IMG/VR virus record: IMGVR_UViG_3300035698_006175
Span: 1-31,621 of that record
Strand: one strand, 5' to 3'
Length of the DNA: 31,621 bases
Source: a virus
Shown here: piece after piece, positions 7,825 through 14,851 of the stretch
How the letters are laid out: each line of letters opens with the position of its first letter
Numbering within the stretch: position 1 is the first letter of the stretch
Position numbers and translations under genes: made by a program
The notes under the pieces: model-generated
What the model saw: only the letters and a program-made list of their open reading frames with translations
Database searches by the model: none
Told to the model about the DNA's origin: nothing

Positions 7825-10800
7825 GAAAAAAAGAGATGCAGAATTAAATGCCGATGAAATGAGAAGGCACTTCAGGATCGACGGTCCTATCAATCCCGCT
7901 AAACAGATAATGGGTCCAGAAGAGCGTGCAGCTATGATGGGGGTGATCGATTCAGAACATTTAGCAGAGGGTGAACAAGCGGAGTTATTTAGGAATTCCC
8001 TTAAAAAGTACCTAGGTGTGAGACATGTGACACTTGTAAACAGTGGGAGTAGCGCCAATCTAGCAGCCCTGATGTCCTTAACTACACAGTATGTCCCGGA
8101 AGAGAGAAGGTTAAAGCCGGGTGATGAAGTAATAACTACAGCTCTAGCCTTTCCGACAACAGTCAGCCCTATACACCACGCCAAGTGCGTACCAGTATTT
8201 GTAGATGTTGAGCCTGGTACTTGGAATATCGATCCTGAGCAAGTCAGGTCTGTTATTACTGATCGCACCAAGGTAATTATGGTAGCCCACAACTTAGGTA
8301 ATCCATTTGATTTGGCTAGCATAATACAGATTTGCGAAGAACATAACTTAACACTTATCGAGGATAACTGCCTGGCTGGTGAAGTCTTAGTGACCACAGA
8401 TAAGGGAGATGTACAGATAAAAGATATAAAAGTAGGTGATATGGTAATGACACGCTACGGTTATAGGAAAGTATTGGAGTCACAGAAGACAGGCACTAGG
8501 AAAGTTGTTTCTCCTTTCGGTGTACCAGCGACTACTGATCATCCATTCATAACAATAGAGGGAGTTAAACGCCTTGACGAACTAAGTCCATCTGATATAA
8601 TGTATGTATGGAACCCAAAGAAATTAATTACAGAGATAAAATCTTTAGAAGATATCCAAAGTCAAAGAAACATCACCTCCAGGTATACTATTGGAATGGG
8701 TCAGGGAAAAAGCGTGATTCATTACACAGGTGTACTTGGCGTGACATCAATGGTCCAATACCTCGGGGCCAAGTTATCCATCATAAGGACGGCAACCCTT
8801 TCAATAATCATATCAATAATCTTGAGTGTATGGAGAAAGGTAGACATCATAGTTACCACACCAACTTACCAGAAAATATTACAAAAGTTAAAAAGAATCT
8901 GGAACTTGCCAGGGAAGGTGCTAAAAAATGGCACAGAAGTCCAGAGGGGAGAAGATGGCATTCAGAACATGGAAAAGAAATATGGGCTAAAAAGAAACAA
9001 GTCACAGCAAAGTGTACCGTATGCCATAAGACTTATAAAACATATTTCCCATCTCGATCCAAATATTGTAGTCAATCATGTAAGGGAAAGGGTCGTAGAC
9101 GTTTACAATCTAAAGGTTGAGCAGCACAGCGAGTTCTTTGCAAATGGAATTCTTGTTCACAACTGTGATGCATTAGGCAGTGAGTGGAACGGTAAAAAAA
9201 CAGGAACAATAGGACACATCGGCACATCTAGCTTTTACCCTGCACACCACATATCCACAGGAGAAGGTGGTGCGGTGTACACAAATAATAGCGATATATT
9301 TAGAGGCGTTAGAGCAATGGTTAACTGGGGTCGAGACTGTTTTGTAAAAGGAACTATGATCACGACGGAGAATGGGTTGATCCCTATCGAACATATACAG
9401 GGTGGCGACCAAGTACTAACTAGATATGGTTATCAGACTGTCAATACTGTGATTGTGAAAGAAGGGAGGACTGACCTGGTTAGTATTAAGGCTGGGGGGT
9501 TTAAGCCTTTAACTACAACACCTGACCATAGGTTACTTGTACTAATGGAGGGGAAGTGGGAGTGGAGGGATGCAAATGACATAGGTGTTGGTGATAAATT
9601 AATGCTTAACCATGGAGTTAATAACTCCACTAGTATCGATAAAGACTTGATGTTTTTATCAGGGGTTTATCTGGCTGATGGTTGTTTGGTCAAAGGTAGC
9701 AAGGGTCCCAGTGGCTACAAAGGGAACAAGTACTATTACTATGCCGTAGAATTTAGTTTAAACAAATTGGAGACTAAACTTATTAAAAGGCTAGAAGATA
9801 TAGTACGCAGCCAATTTGGAGTAAGAAGTTATATCAGACAGGATAAGTCTACTAATGGGGTTAAGATTAGGTTTAAATCGAGGAGGTTATACGAATTTTT
9901 AATGGCAAGCTTTGGTACTGGAAGCCACAATAAATTTATATGGACAAACATACTTGAATCAGGCCCAACTCTGGCGCATTTATTATCAGGCTATTTCGAA
10001 GGTGATGGGTACAGAAACGATAAGAAGACTACAGTGGCTTCTAGTAATTTGGGGTTGATAACACAAATACAATCCATAATAGCTGCATTAGGTATTAGGT
10101 CTGGTATTAGCACTCAATCTAGACGACAGCCTATTGTAATTAATGGTAAGGTTGTGAAATCTGCGAAAGATTCCCATTCCCTAAATCTTTACGGAAGCTG
10201 GAAGCGATCCTTCGACCATATACTAGACAACCCGGAATGGGCTGCAACCCCTTCAGATTCGCCTACGGAACACATAGTGGAGAGTGTCAAACATTCTGAT
10301 TATAATGATTTGCTTTACGATCTATCTGTAGAGAACCACCACGAATACACCGCCAATGGTGTATTGGTACATAATTGTTGGTGTGCACCCGGTGAGGACG
10401 ATACATGTAATAAAAGATACGGGCATCAATTAGGCGATTTACCTTTCGGTTACGATCATAAGAACACCTATTCAGAACTTGGCTTTAATCTAAAAATGAC
10501 TGACATACAGGCATCAATGGGTGTTGTGCAAATGGAAAGGCTGCCAGGCTTTGTTGAGGCTAGACGCGAAAACCACGAATGGATGAAAAGTTACTTCAAA
10601 AGATGGCAACGTTTTGAGAATACGAAAGATTGGTTTGAGTTACCTGAGCAATATGAGGATGCAAACCCAAGTTGGTTTGGCTACGTTATCAAGCTCAATA
10701 ACGCACCTTTTGAGAAACAAGAATTCGTGAATTTTCTAGAGGAATACGGTATCAATAGCAGGGCATTTTTCTGTGGTAATATAACTAAGCAACCTGCTAT

Positions 10801-10963
10801 CCATGGGAGGGAAGGGATAACCTACAAAACTAGTGCAAGTTTGCAGGTAAGCGATGGCATGATGGAAGATGCTTTTTGGATAGGTGTACACCCCGGGATA
10901 GGTGAAAAGGAAAGAAGCTATATGGAGTTAGTATTTACAAGGTTTTTACAACAGTACATATGA
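7817..10963 (+). CDS. rfbH: RfbH/E1-type CDP-4-keto-6-deoxyhexose 3-dehydrase precursor with two inteins
   Basis: A 1048-residue precursor. Removing intein 1 (residues 185-449) and intein 2 (508-853) leaves 437 residues, the usual length of E1/RfbH. The DegT/DnrJ/EryC1 aminotransferase fold is clear (NSGSSANLAALM; TTALAFPTTVSPI; SSFYPAHHISTGEGGAV). In mature numbering D186 contacts the cofactor ring, Y209 is present, and H212 replaces the usual PLP-binding lysine, the signature of the PMP-dependent dehydrase. C185, C243, C245 and C253 give C-X57-C-X1-C-X7-C, the [2Fe-2S] pattern of E1. The enzyme removes the C3 hydroxyl of a CDP-4-keto-6-deoxyhexose and needs electrons from an E3-type reductase, which is not in the window. 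The gene overlaps its neighbours by 8 and 4 bases. Function is firm by residue pattern; the exact nucleotide sugar is inferred. Confidence 0.93.
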   Translation: MSEKKRDAELNADEMRRHFRIDGPINPAKQIMGPEERAAMMGVIDSEHLAEGEQAELFRNSLKKYLGVRHVTLVNSGSSANLAALMSLTTQYVPEERRLKPGDEVITTALAFPTTVSPIHHAKCVPVFVDVEPGTWNIDPEQVRSVITDRTKVIMVAHNLGNPFDLASIIQICEEHNLTLIEDNCLAGEVLVTTDKGDVQIKDIKVGDMVMTRYGYRKVLESQKTGTRKVVSPFGVPATTDHPFITIEGVKRLDELSPSDIMYVWNPKKLITEIKSLEDIQSQRNITSRYTIGMGQGKSVIHYTGVLGVTSMVQYLGAKLSIIRTATLSIIISIILSVWRKVDIIVTTPTYQKILQKLKRIWNLPGKVLKNGTEVQRGEDGIQNMEKKYGLKRNKSQQSVPYAIRLIKHISHLDPNIVVNHVRERVVDVYNLKVEQHSEFFANGILVHNCDALGSEWNGKKTGTIGHIGTSSFYPAHHISTGEGGAVYTNNSDIFRGVRAMVNWGRDCFVKGTMITTENGLIPIEHIQGGDQVLTRYGYQTVNTVIVKEGRTDLVSIKAGGFKPLTTTPDHRLLVLMEGKWEWRDANDIGVGDKLMLNHGVNNSTSIDKDLMFLSGVYLADGCLVKGSKGPSGYKGNKYYYYAVEFSLNKLETKLIKRLEDIVRSQFGVRSYIRQDKSTNGVKIRFKSRRLYEFLMASFGTGSHNKFIWTNILESGPTLAHLLSGYFEGDGYRNDKKTTVASSNLGLITQIQSIIAALGIRSGISTQSRRQPIVINGKVVKSAKDSHSLNLYGSWKRSFDHILDNPEWAATPSDSPTEHIVESVKHSDYNDLLYDLSVENHHEYTANGVLVHNCWCAPGEDDTCNKRYGHQLGDLPFGYDHKNTYSELGFNLKMTDIQASMGVVQMERLPGFVEARRENHEWMKSYFKRWQRFENTKDWFELPEQYEDANPSWFGYVIKLNNAPFEKQEFVNFLEEYGINSRAFFCGNITKQPAIHGREGITYKTSASLQVSDGMMEDAFWIGVHPGIGEKERSYMELVFTRFLQQYI
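8574..8601 (+). promoter_or_regulatory. candidate internal promoter for the nested HNH gene
   Basis: TTGACG (8574-8579), 16 bases, then a perfect TATAAT (8596-8601) preceded by TGA, giving an extended -10. The predicted +1 falls on about 8608, the A of the HNH start codon, so the transcript would be leaderless. It lies inside intein-coding DNA and could be fortuitous. Confidence 0.5.
8608..9120 (+). CDS. HNH homing endonuclease encoded out of frame inside intein 1
   Basis: A 170-residue, strongly basic protein in the -1 frame relative to the dehydrase/intein frame. Residues 49-75 form a canonical HNH domain (GPIPRGQVIHHKDGNPF then NNHINNLECM): H58-H59, D61, N63 and the later asparagines. The C-terminal part holds a zinc-finger-like pair, C136-X2-C139 and C154-X3-C158 (KYCSQSCKGKGRRR). 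It should cut DNA at intein-less alleles and promote intein homing. It has its own ATG and a TGA that ends inside the block F coding bases of the intein. Start 8608 is chosen because the frame is closed just upstream (TGA 8593-8595). No Shine-Dalgarno sequence is seen. Expression could come from the promoter-like sequence ending at 8601 or from -1 slippage at CCCAAAG (8614-8620). Confidence 0.85.
   Translation: MEPKEINYRDKIFRRYPKSKKHHLQVYYWNGSGKKRDSLHRCTWRDINGPIPRGQVIHHKDGNPFNNHINNLECMEKGRHHSYHTNLPENITKVKKNLELAREGAKKWHRSPEGRRWHSEHGKEIWAKKKQVTAKCTVCHKTYKTYFPSRSKYCSQSCKGKGRRRLQSKG
9338..10375 (+). mobile_element. intein 2 with in-frame LAGLIDADG endonuclease
   Basis: A 346-residue full-length intein between NWGRD and CWCAPG of the dehydrase. 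Cys1 begins CFVKGTMITTENG; block B is TTTPDHRLLVL. The endonuclease domain has two LAGLIDADG-type motifs, FLSGVYLADGCL and LLSGYFEGDGYR, each with the catalytic aspartate. The end is YDLSVENHHEY, then TANGVLVHN with penultimate His and terminal Asn, followed by the +1 Cys. It should splice and may home. Its splicing ends resemble intein 1 (TRYGY near the start, ANG-LVHN at the end), so the two splicing domains are related although their endonucleases are not. Confidence 0.95.
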
Positions 10964-11712
10964 GCAAATTCAGGATAGTAGTAACCGGATCTACAGGATT
11001 TATAGGCAAGAATGTAATGAACCATCTAGATAAACTAGGTTACGAGATTGACACAATCAGGACACAGGAGTTAATGACTGAAGACTGGAGCCGTCTAGAT
11101 GACTTCCAGCTAGACGATCGCGGCGGGCCGACTCATGTTATCCACTGCGCATGGCCGAGAGAAGGTGACCTACAAAGCAATGTGCATATGGAGTTTGCGG
11201 AGCATACTACTAACTTCTTTGACGAATGTGCTAAACGCGGTATCAAAGTAATCAACATCGGAAGTAGTAGCGAATATGGGCCAAAAGATGAGCCAATGAG
11301 GGAAGATATGATCTGTGAGCCTATTTCAACATACGGTATTGCAAAGCTTGCTGTTACATTACACGCTAAAAGGCACGGGTTTAACACACTCAGGGTATTT
11401 ACGGCATACGGCGAGGGAGGTCATAGCTTTATGGACATTATGGACAAGGCTGATAAGTATACTAGTCCTTTCCATACAAGGCATTATATAGCTGCGTCAG
11501 ACGTAGCTATAGCAGTCGAAAGGGTGATCCATGCTCAGCATTTATACGGTGGAGTTATAAATCTGGCCGCTGGTTCGATATCCGATAATATTAAGGTTAT
11601 AGATGGTGTAGATATATTTAACGAAAAATGGCACAAGTACCCACAAAGGCAATACGAACCACGAAGATGGGAAGCAGATTTAACTAAAATGAATAAACTT
11701 ATAAATATATGA
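10960..11712 (+). CDS. NAD(P)-dependent SDR nucleotide-sugar reductase/epimerase
   Basis: A 250-residue extended short-chain dehydrogenase. The N-terminal dinucleotide-binding motif is VVTGSTGFIGKNV (residues about 7-19). IGSSSEYGPKDEP supplies the serine, and STYGIAKLAV the YxxxK pair. It is shorter than the usual 300-340 residues, the loss being mainly in the substrate domain. Coming straight after the E1-type dehydrase (ATGA overlap), it may be the 4-ketoreductase or epimerase that finishes a CDP-3,6-dideoxyhexose, the step done by paratose or abequose synthase in O-antigen clusters. The SDR call is firm; the substrate is inferred from position. Confidence 0.82.
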   Translation: MSKFRIVVTGSTGFIGKNVMNHLDKLGYEIDTIRTQELMTEDWSRLDDFQLDDRGGPTHVIHCAWPREGDLQSNVHMEFAEHTTNFFDECAKRGIKVINIGSSSEYGPKDEPMREDMICEPISTYGIAKLAVTLHAKRHGFNTLRVFTAYGEGGHSFMDIMDKADKYTSPFHTRHYIAASDVAIAVERVIHAQHLYGGVINLAAGSISDNIKVIDGVDIFNEKWHKYPQRQYEPRRWEADLTKMNKLINI

Positions 11713-12413
11713 AAAAACAACTAGACAGGCAAAAGATAAAGCAGAGGATAATGGAGATCGGTCATAAGACCGGTGCCGGACATGTCCCAAGTGCCATGAG
11801 TGTTACAGACCTATTGTGCAGTATTTACGATCAGGTAGATCCTAAGAAAGACATTGTAATACTATCCAAGGGCCATGGTGTGCTTGCACAATACGTAATT
11901 CTAAATGAGCTGGGGTTATTCCCAGATGAAGTATTGGCAACCTACGTACAGCCTGGGGGTTTATCAGAACATTCCACACTAATGCCAGAGTACGGTATAT
12001 ATGCCTCTACAGGCAGCTTAGGACATGGGTTACCTATAGCCTTGGGTTATGCGATAGCTGATAAAAAACGAAGGGTTATATGTATAATGGGAGACGGCGA
12101 ACTGGATGAGGGTAGTAACTACGAAGCGTTCAAATTAATGTTCGATTTAAAACTAACTAATGTAACACCGGTTGTAGAAATTAACGACTGGCAAGGATTT
12201 AAAAAGACTAGTGATTGGACTTTTGCACTAGTGAATAAAGACGACCCGACAACTACATTCCCTATGTACAAAACATTCTTCTCTGTGAAGGGGTTAGGAA
12301 TGGGAAAGAAGTATCAAGATAAACTGGATAGCCACTACGCTAAGATCACTGATGAAGTTATGGAACACTGGGATAAATTTAATTCTGAAACGCCAAAGGA
12401 TGAAAAATCATGA
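11709..12413 (+). CDS. transketolase, N-terminal (thiamine diphosphate) subunit
   Basis: A 234-residue protein matching the diphosphate-binding half of transketolase. KTGAGHVPSAMSVTDLLCSIY and LSKGHGVLAQYV are the conserved N-terminal blocks. GSLGHGLPIALGYA precedes the thiamine diphosphate motif GDGELDEGSN ending near EINDW. It needs the pyrimidine-binding partner encoded by the next gene, whose start overlaps this stop in ATGA. Because such split pairs occur in sugar clusters, the likely job is transfer of a two-carbon ketol unit to a keto-sugar, giving a branched sugar, rather than pentose-phosphate metabolism. That role is inferred from context. Confidence 0.85.
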   Translation: MKKQLDRQKIKQRIMEIGHKTGAGHVPSAMSVTDLLCSIYDQVDPKKDIVILSKGHGVLAQYVILNELGLFPDEVLATYVQPGGLSEHSTLMPEYGIYASTGSLGHGLPIALGYAIADKKRRVICIMGDGELDEGSNYEAFKLMFDLKLTNVTPVVEINDWQGFKKTSDWTFALVNKDDPTTTFPMYKTFFSVKGLGMGKKYQDKLDSHYAKITDEVMEHWDKFNSETPKDEKS

Positions 12414-12970
12414 GGAACACATTAGTAAAACACATCAAAAAGAAGGCAACTAAAGACACTTACTTTCTAACAGCCGACCTAGGGTTTGGGGTTTTAGAGC
12501 CACTACAGAAGAAGCTGCAGAATAGGTTTATCAATGTCGGTATTGCAGAGCAAGCCATGATTGGTGTAGCTTCCGGACTAGCATTAAGCGGCAAAGAGGT
12601 GTATACATTCACTATTGCAGCCTTCTATCTTAGGTGCTTGGAACAGATAAAACTGGATCTTTGCTATCAGAATGCACCTGTAACCATGATCGGGACAGGG
12701 CATGATGAGGAATACACAGAACTTGGCACAAGCCATTACTCGAATGAAGTTCCTGCGATACTGGAACAATTGAGTAATATCGAAGTGCATCAGGTGTATA
12801 CCAAAAGGGGGCTAGATGCTCTGCTATCTATCCCAGCTGACAAACCTAGATACATTCAGATCAGTAGATTTGGAGAAGTCGAAGGCACAAACAAACACAT
12901 AGTTGATACAAATGAGTATTTAAAGTTTTTACCGAAAGATGATGACAACGGGGAACATACTGCTACTTGA
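12410..12970 (+). CDS. transketolase, pyrimidine-binding subunit, short
   Basis: A 186-residue protein matching the middle (Pyr) domain of transketolase. RFINVGIAEQAMIGVASGLAL contains the glutamate that activates thiamine diphosphate, and GTSHYSNEVPAILEQL is the typical later block. The usual split C-terminal subunit is about 300 residues with a third, C-terminal domain; here the protein ends about 20 residues after the Pyr domain, so that domain is missing. With the preceding gene it would form the two-domain active site. It overlaps the next gene by 32 bases. Confidence 0.83.
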   Translation: MRNTLVKHIKKKATKDTYFLTADLGFGVLEPLQKKLQNRFINVGIAEQAMIGVASGLALSGKEVYTFTIAAFYLRCLEQIKLDLCYQNAPVTMIGTGHDEEYTELGTSHYSNEVPAILEQLSNIEVHQVYTKRGLDALLSIPADKPRYIQISRFGEVEGTNKHIVDTNEYLKFLPKDDDNGEHTAT

Positions 12971-13568
12971 TCGTAGCGAAAACAGAGATTACTATTCTAC
13001 AAGCGATGGCAACTTCATGCCACTAGAACAGTCACTACAGGCTCACAAGGGTCTAAGTAGGGTCAAGTGGGTACGAGAATGGGTGCATAACATATTGAGC
13101 AGAAGACATCTAGATGTGGGGTGTAAAGATGGTTATACATGCCTCACGCTACAGGCTGAAGGTATCGAGTGTGTAGGGATCGACCCTAGCAGCGATGCTG
13201 TAGACGCTGCAAGACTAAAGGCTGTACAAGCCAATTTAGAGCCTGTCTACATCACATCCTTTGCAGAAGATTACGTGAATCCTAAGAGATTTGACAGCGT
13301 AAGCTGTATGGAAGTGGTCGAACACGTAACAGACGTGGACGTCCTACTAAAAAAATTATGTAGCTTAGGTGATCATATCTTCATAACAACACCAGACGCT
13401 ATAGGAAGGCATGGCATGAAGGATGCTATACGCAACCAGGAGCATGTAAGACTATTTGGGAAGGATGAACTAAACGAGTTATGTTTTAAGTATGGAGAAG
13501 TAATAGATATACAATCAATTGATGATCAATTATTCATATATTTTATAGCTAACACCGATGACAATTAA
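12939..13568 (+). CDS. class I SAM-dependent methyltransferase
   Basis: A 209-residue protein with a clear class I fold. The SAM-binding motif I is HLDVGCKDGYTCLTLQAEG (residues about 58-76), the acidic end of strand 2 is CVGIDPSS, and motif IV is FDSVSCMEVVEHVTDVDVLL, followed by HIFITTPD. It resembles UbiG/Methyltransf_11-type enzymes that methylate small molecules or sugar hydroxyls. The start at ATG 12939 lies 32 bases inside the transketolase gene. In this operon it most likely methylates a sugar or glycan; the acceptor is not visible. Confidence 0.82.
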   Translation: MMTTGNILLLDRSENRDYYSTSDGNFMPLEQSLQAHKGLSRVKWVREWVHNILSRRHLDVGCKDGYTCLTLQAEGIECVGIDPSSDAVDAARLKAVQANLEPVYITSFAEDYVNPKRFDSVSCMEVVEHVTDVDVLLKKLCSLGDHIFITTPDAIGRHGMKDAIRNQEHVRLFGKDELNELCFKYGEVIDIQSIDDQLFIYFIANTDDN

Positions 13569-14544
13569 GGTATACACAAATATAGTATTTGGCGGCTGGA
13601 ATCCAGCGGACATTGAAACCGGTATTGGTGGTAGCGAAGAGAAATTGATTGAGTGGGCTAGCTTTATGTCAAAGGATAATGACGTAACGATATATATGAA
13701 TGGTGTCCATGGGGAGTACGGTGGTGCGAAGTACGAACCTTACCAAAATTTCAAACCATGGGAAGAATGTGACGTATTCATATCATTCAAGAATGCAGCG
13801 GTACTTGATCAGAGTATCAATGCTAAGACCAAACTGCATTGGACTACTGAGGTAGAGACTAAGTGGTCGATGAGTAGGTTAAGAGATGTACAAAATATTA
13901 TTACAATATCCGAATACCACAAGTCCAGAATGGGTGAGGATTCAGACAAGGTGATGCATTCATACCTATGGGCTGACTTCGATAAGATAGATAAGGTCAA
14001 GGTCAAAAAGGAAAAGGATTCTATGTTGTATTGTTCGAGTTACGATAGAGGGTTAGAAGAGTTGTTAATGAAATGGGATGAGGTCAAGGCTAAACTAGGT
14101 TTAAAAAAACTGTATGTAGCTTATGGATGGGACTTCATGGATAGGATAATAGCCCAAGATCCAAACATGGCTAGGTGGAAAGATCATATGAATTCGCTAA
14201 TGGATCGAGATGATATAAGGCATGTAGGTAGACTGAGTGAGTCCGAGATAAACAAGCTGTACTGGAAGTCTGAATATTGGGCGTTACCACTTAACAACCC
14301 GGATAGCGAACTATTCTGTATGAACGCTATCAAGGCTCAGTACTGTGGTTGTAAGCCGGTTGTAAGGCGCATAGGAGCGTTGCAGGAGACCGTGAATGAG
14401 TTCATAGACTGGGATTCATTGCTTGGTCAAAAGGTAGGGCAATCAACACTAGACAGCAAATACAAGTCTGTCAATAAGTCGCACGCTAAGAAGTTCGGGA
14501 TTAAGGAGGCTAAGAAAGAATGGGGAAAACGGCTGAAAGGATAA
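13558..14544 (+). CDS. GT4-like glycosyltransferase, paralogue of the fusion protein's C-terminal half
   Basis: A 328-residue GT-B protein. It shares several blocks in the same order with the C-terminal half of the 814-residue fusion at 2792: TGIGGSEEKLIEW, YCSSYDRGLEELLMKWDEVK, LYVAYGWDFMDRI, HVGRLSESEINKLY, SELFCMNAIKAQYCG. As in that protein the first glutamate of the EX7E region is kept and the second is not obvious. It should use a nucleotide sugar in the cytoplasm. The pair probably arose by duplication and diverged strongly. The start overlaps the methyltransferase gene by 11 bases. Confidence 0.8.
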   Translation: MTIKVYTNIVFGGWNPADIETGIGGSEEKLIEWASFMSKDNDVTIYMNGVHGEYGGAKYEPYQNFKPWEECDVFISFKNAAVLDQSINAKTKLHWTTEVETKWSMSRLRDVQNIITISEYHKSRMGEDSDKVMHSYLWADFDKIDKVKVKKEKDSMLYCSSYDRGLEELLMKWDEVKAKLGLKKLYVAYGWDFMDRIIAQDPNMARWKDHMNSLMDRDDIRHVGRLSESEINKLYWKSEYWALPLNNPDSELFCMNAIKAQYCGCKPVVRRIGALQETVNEFIDWDSLLGQKVGQSTLDSKYKSVNKSHAKKFGIKEAKKEWGKRLKG

Positions 14545-14762
14545 ACCTAGAGGACAACATCAAGCTATCAACTGATCTGTTACAAGAGTATTACTTGCAG
14601 TGGTTTGATACCAAGGCGAGAGAGTACATGCACCATAAACTGAGAGGTAGAATCATCATGGAATTTAGTAACGGGCATATCAGCAATGTTTACAACCAGG
14701 AGGTCATAGCTGGTGCAACTGCTATCGACTTCTCACTAAAGAAAATTGACACAGCACTTTAG
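14520..14762 (+). CDS. small hypothetical protein, last gene of the sugar operon
   Basis: An 80-residue protein whose ATG is preceded by a strong Shine-Dalgarno sequence AAGGAGG (14503-14509) at 10 bases, within the end of the glycosyltransferase gene (25-base overlap). The middle (RGRIIMEFSNGHISNVYNQEV) looks like a beta-hairpin between two helices. No family is recognised. Its last codons overlap the promoter of the structural operon. Confidence 0.65.
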   Translation: MGKTAERINLEDNIKLSTDLLQEYYLQWFDTKAREYMHHKLRGRIIMEFSNGHISNVYNQEVIAGATAIDFSLKKIDTAL

Positions 14763-14774
14763 CAAGTGTAATAT
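14746..14774 (+). promoter_or_regulatory. strong sigma70-type promoter of the structural operon
   Basis: TTGACA (14746-14751), exactly 17 bases, TAATAT (14769-14774). The predicted start is near 14781. It is the best promoter match in the window and sits right before the head genes, so it is probably the late or structural promoter. Confidence 0.8.
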
Positions 14775-14812
14775 AGAATAGAGCTAAAATTTAATAGGCT
14801 AGTTATTATCAG

Positions 14813-14851
14813 GCCACTTGTAAGCATTAATTTGCGAACAGGTGGCTTTTT
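14813..14851 (+). terminator. terminator-like or attenuator hairpin in the structural leader
   Basis: GCCACTTG (14813-14820) pairs with CAGGTGGC (14839-14846) over 8 bp with one G-T and an 18-base loop, followed directly by TTTTT (14847-14851). It lies about 32 bases after the predicted start of the promoter at 14746-14774 and 5 bases before ATG 14857. It could end sugar-operon transcription, or attenuate the structural transcript. Confidence 0.6.

Larger units (their letters stand above)
8369..9163 (+). mobile_element. intein 1, splicing domain with no in-frame endonuclease
   Basis: A 265-residue intein between IEDN and CDALGS of the dehydrase. It starts with Cys1 (CLAGEVLVTT), has block A/N2 features (IKVGDMVMTRYGY) and a block B TTDH motif in VPATTDHPF. 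It ends with block F VYNLKVEQHSEFF and block G ANGILVHN, with penultimate His and terminal Asn, followed by the +1 Cys of the extein. All splicing residues are present, so it should excise. Residues about 81-250 show no LAGLIDADG or HNH motif in this frame. They form an odd segment with a hydrophobic run (SIIISIILSVW), explained by a second gene encoded there in another frame. Confidence 0.92.

Noticed and set aside
7702-8397. 231-codon open frame on the minus strand across the dehydrase start
   Set aside because: It is antisense to two strongly supported genes and has no motif or start signal.
8600-9120. HNH frame change explained as two sequencing or mutation indels
   Set aside because: The HNH has its own start and stop, and the intein frame has no stop over the same 513 bases, which random indels would not preserve. 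Read-level checking is still worthwhile.
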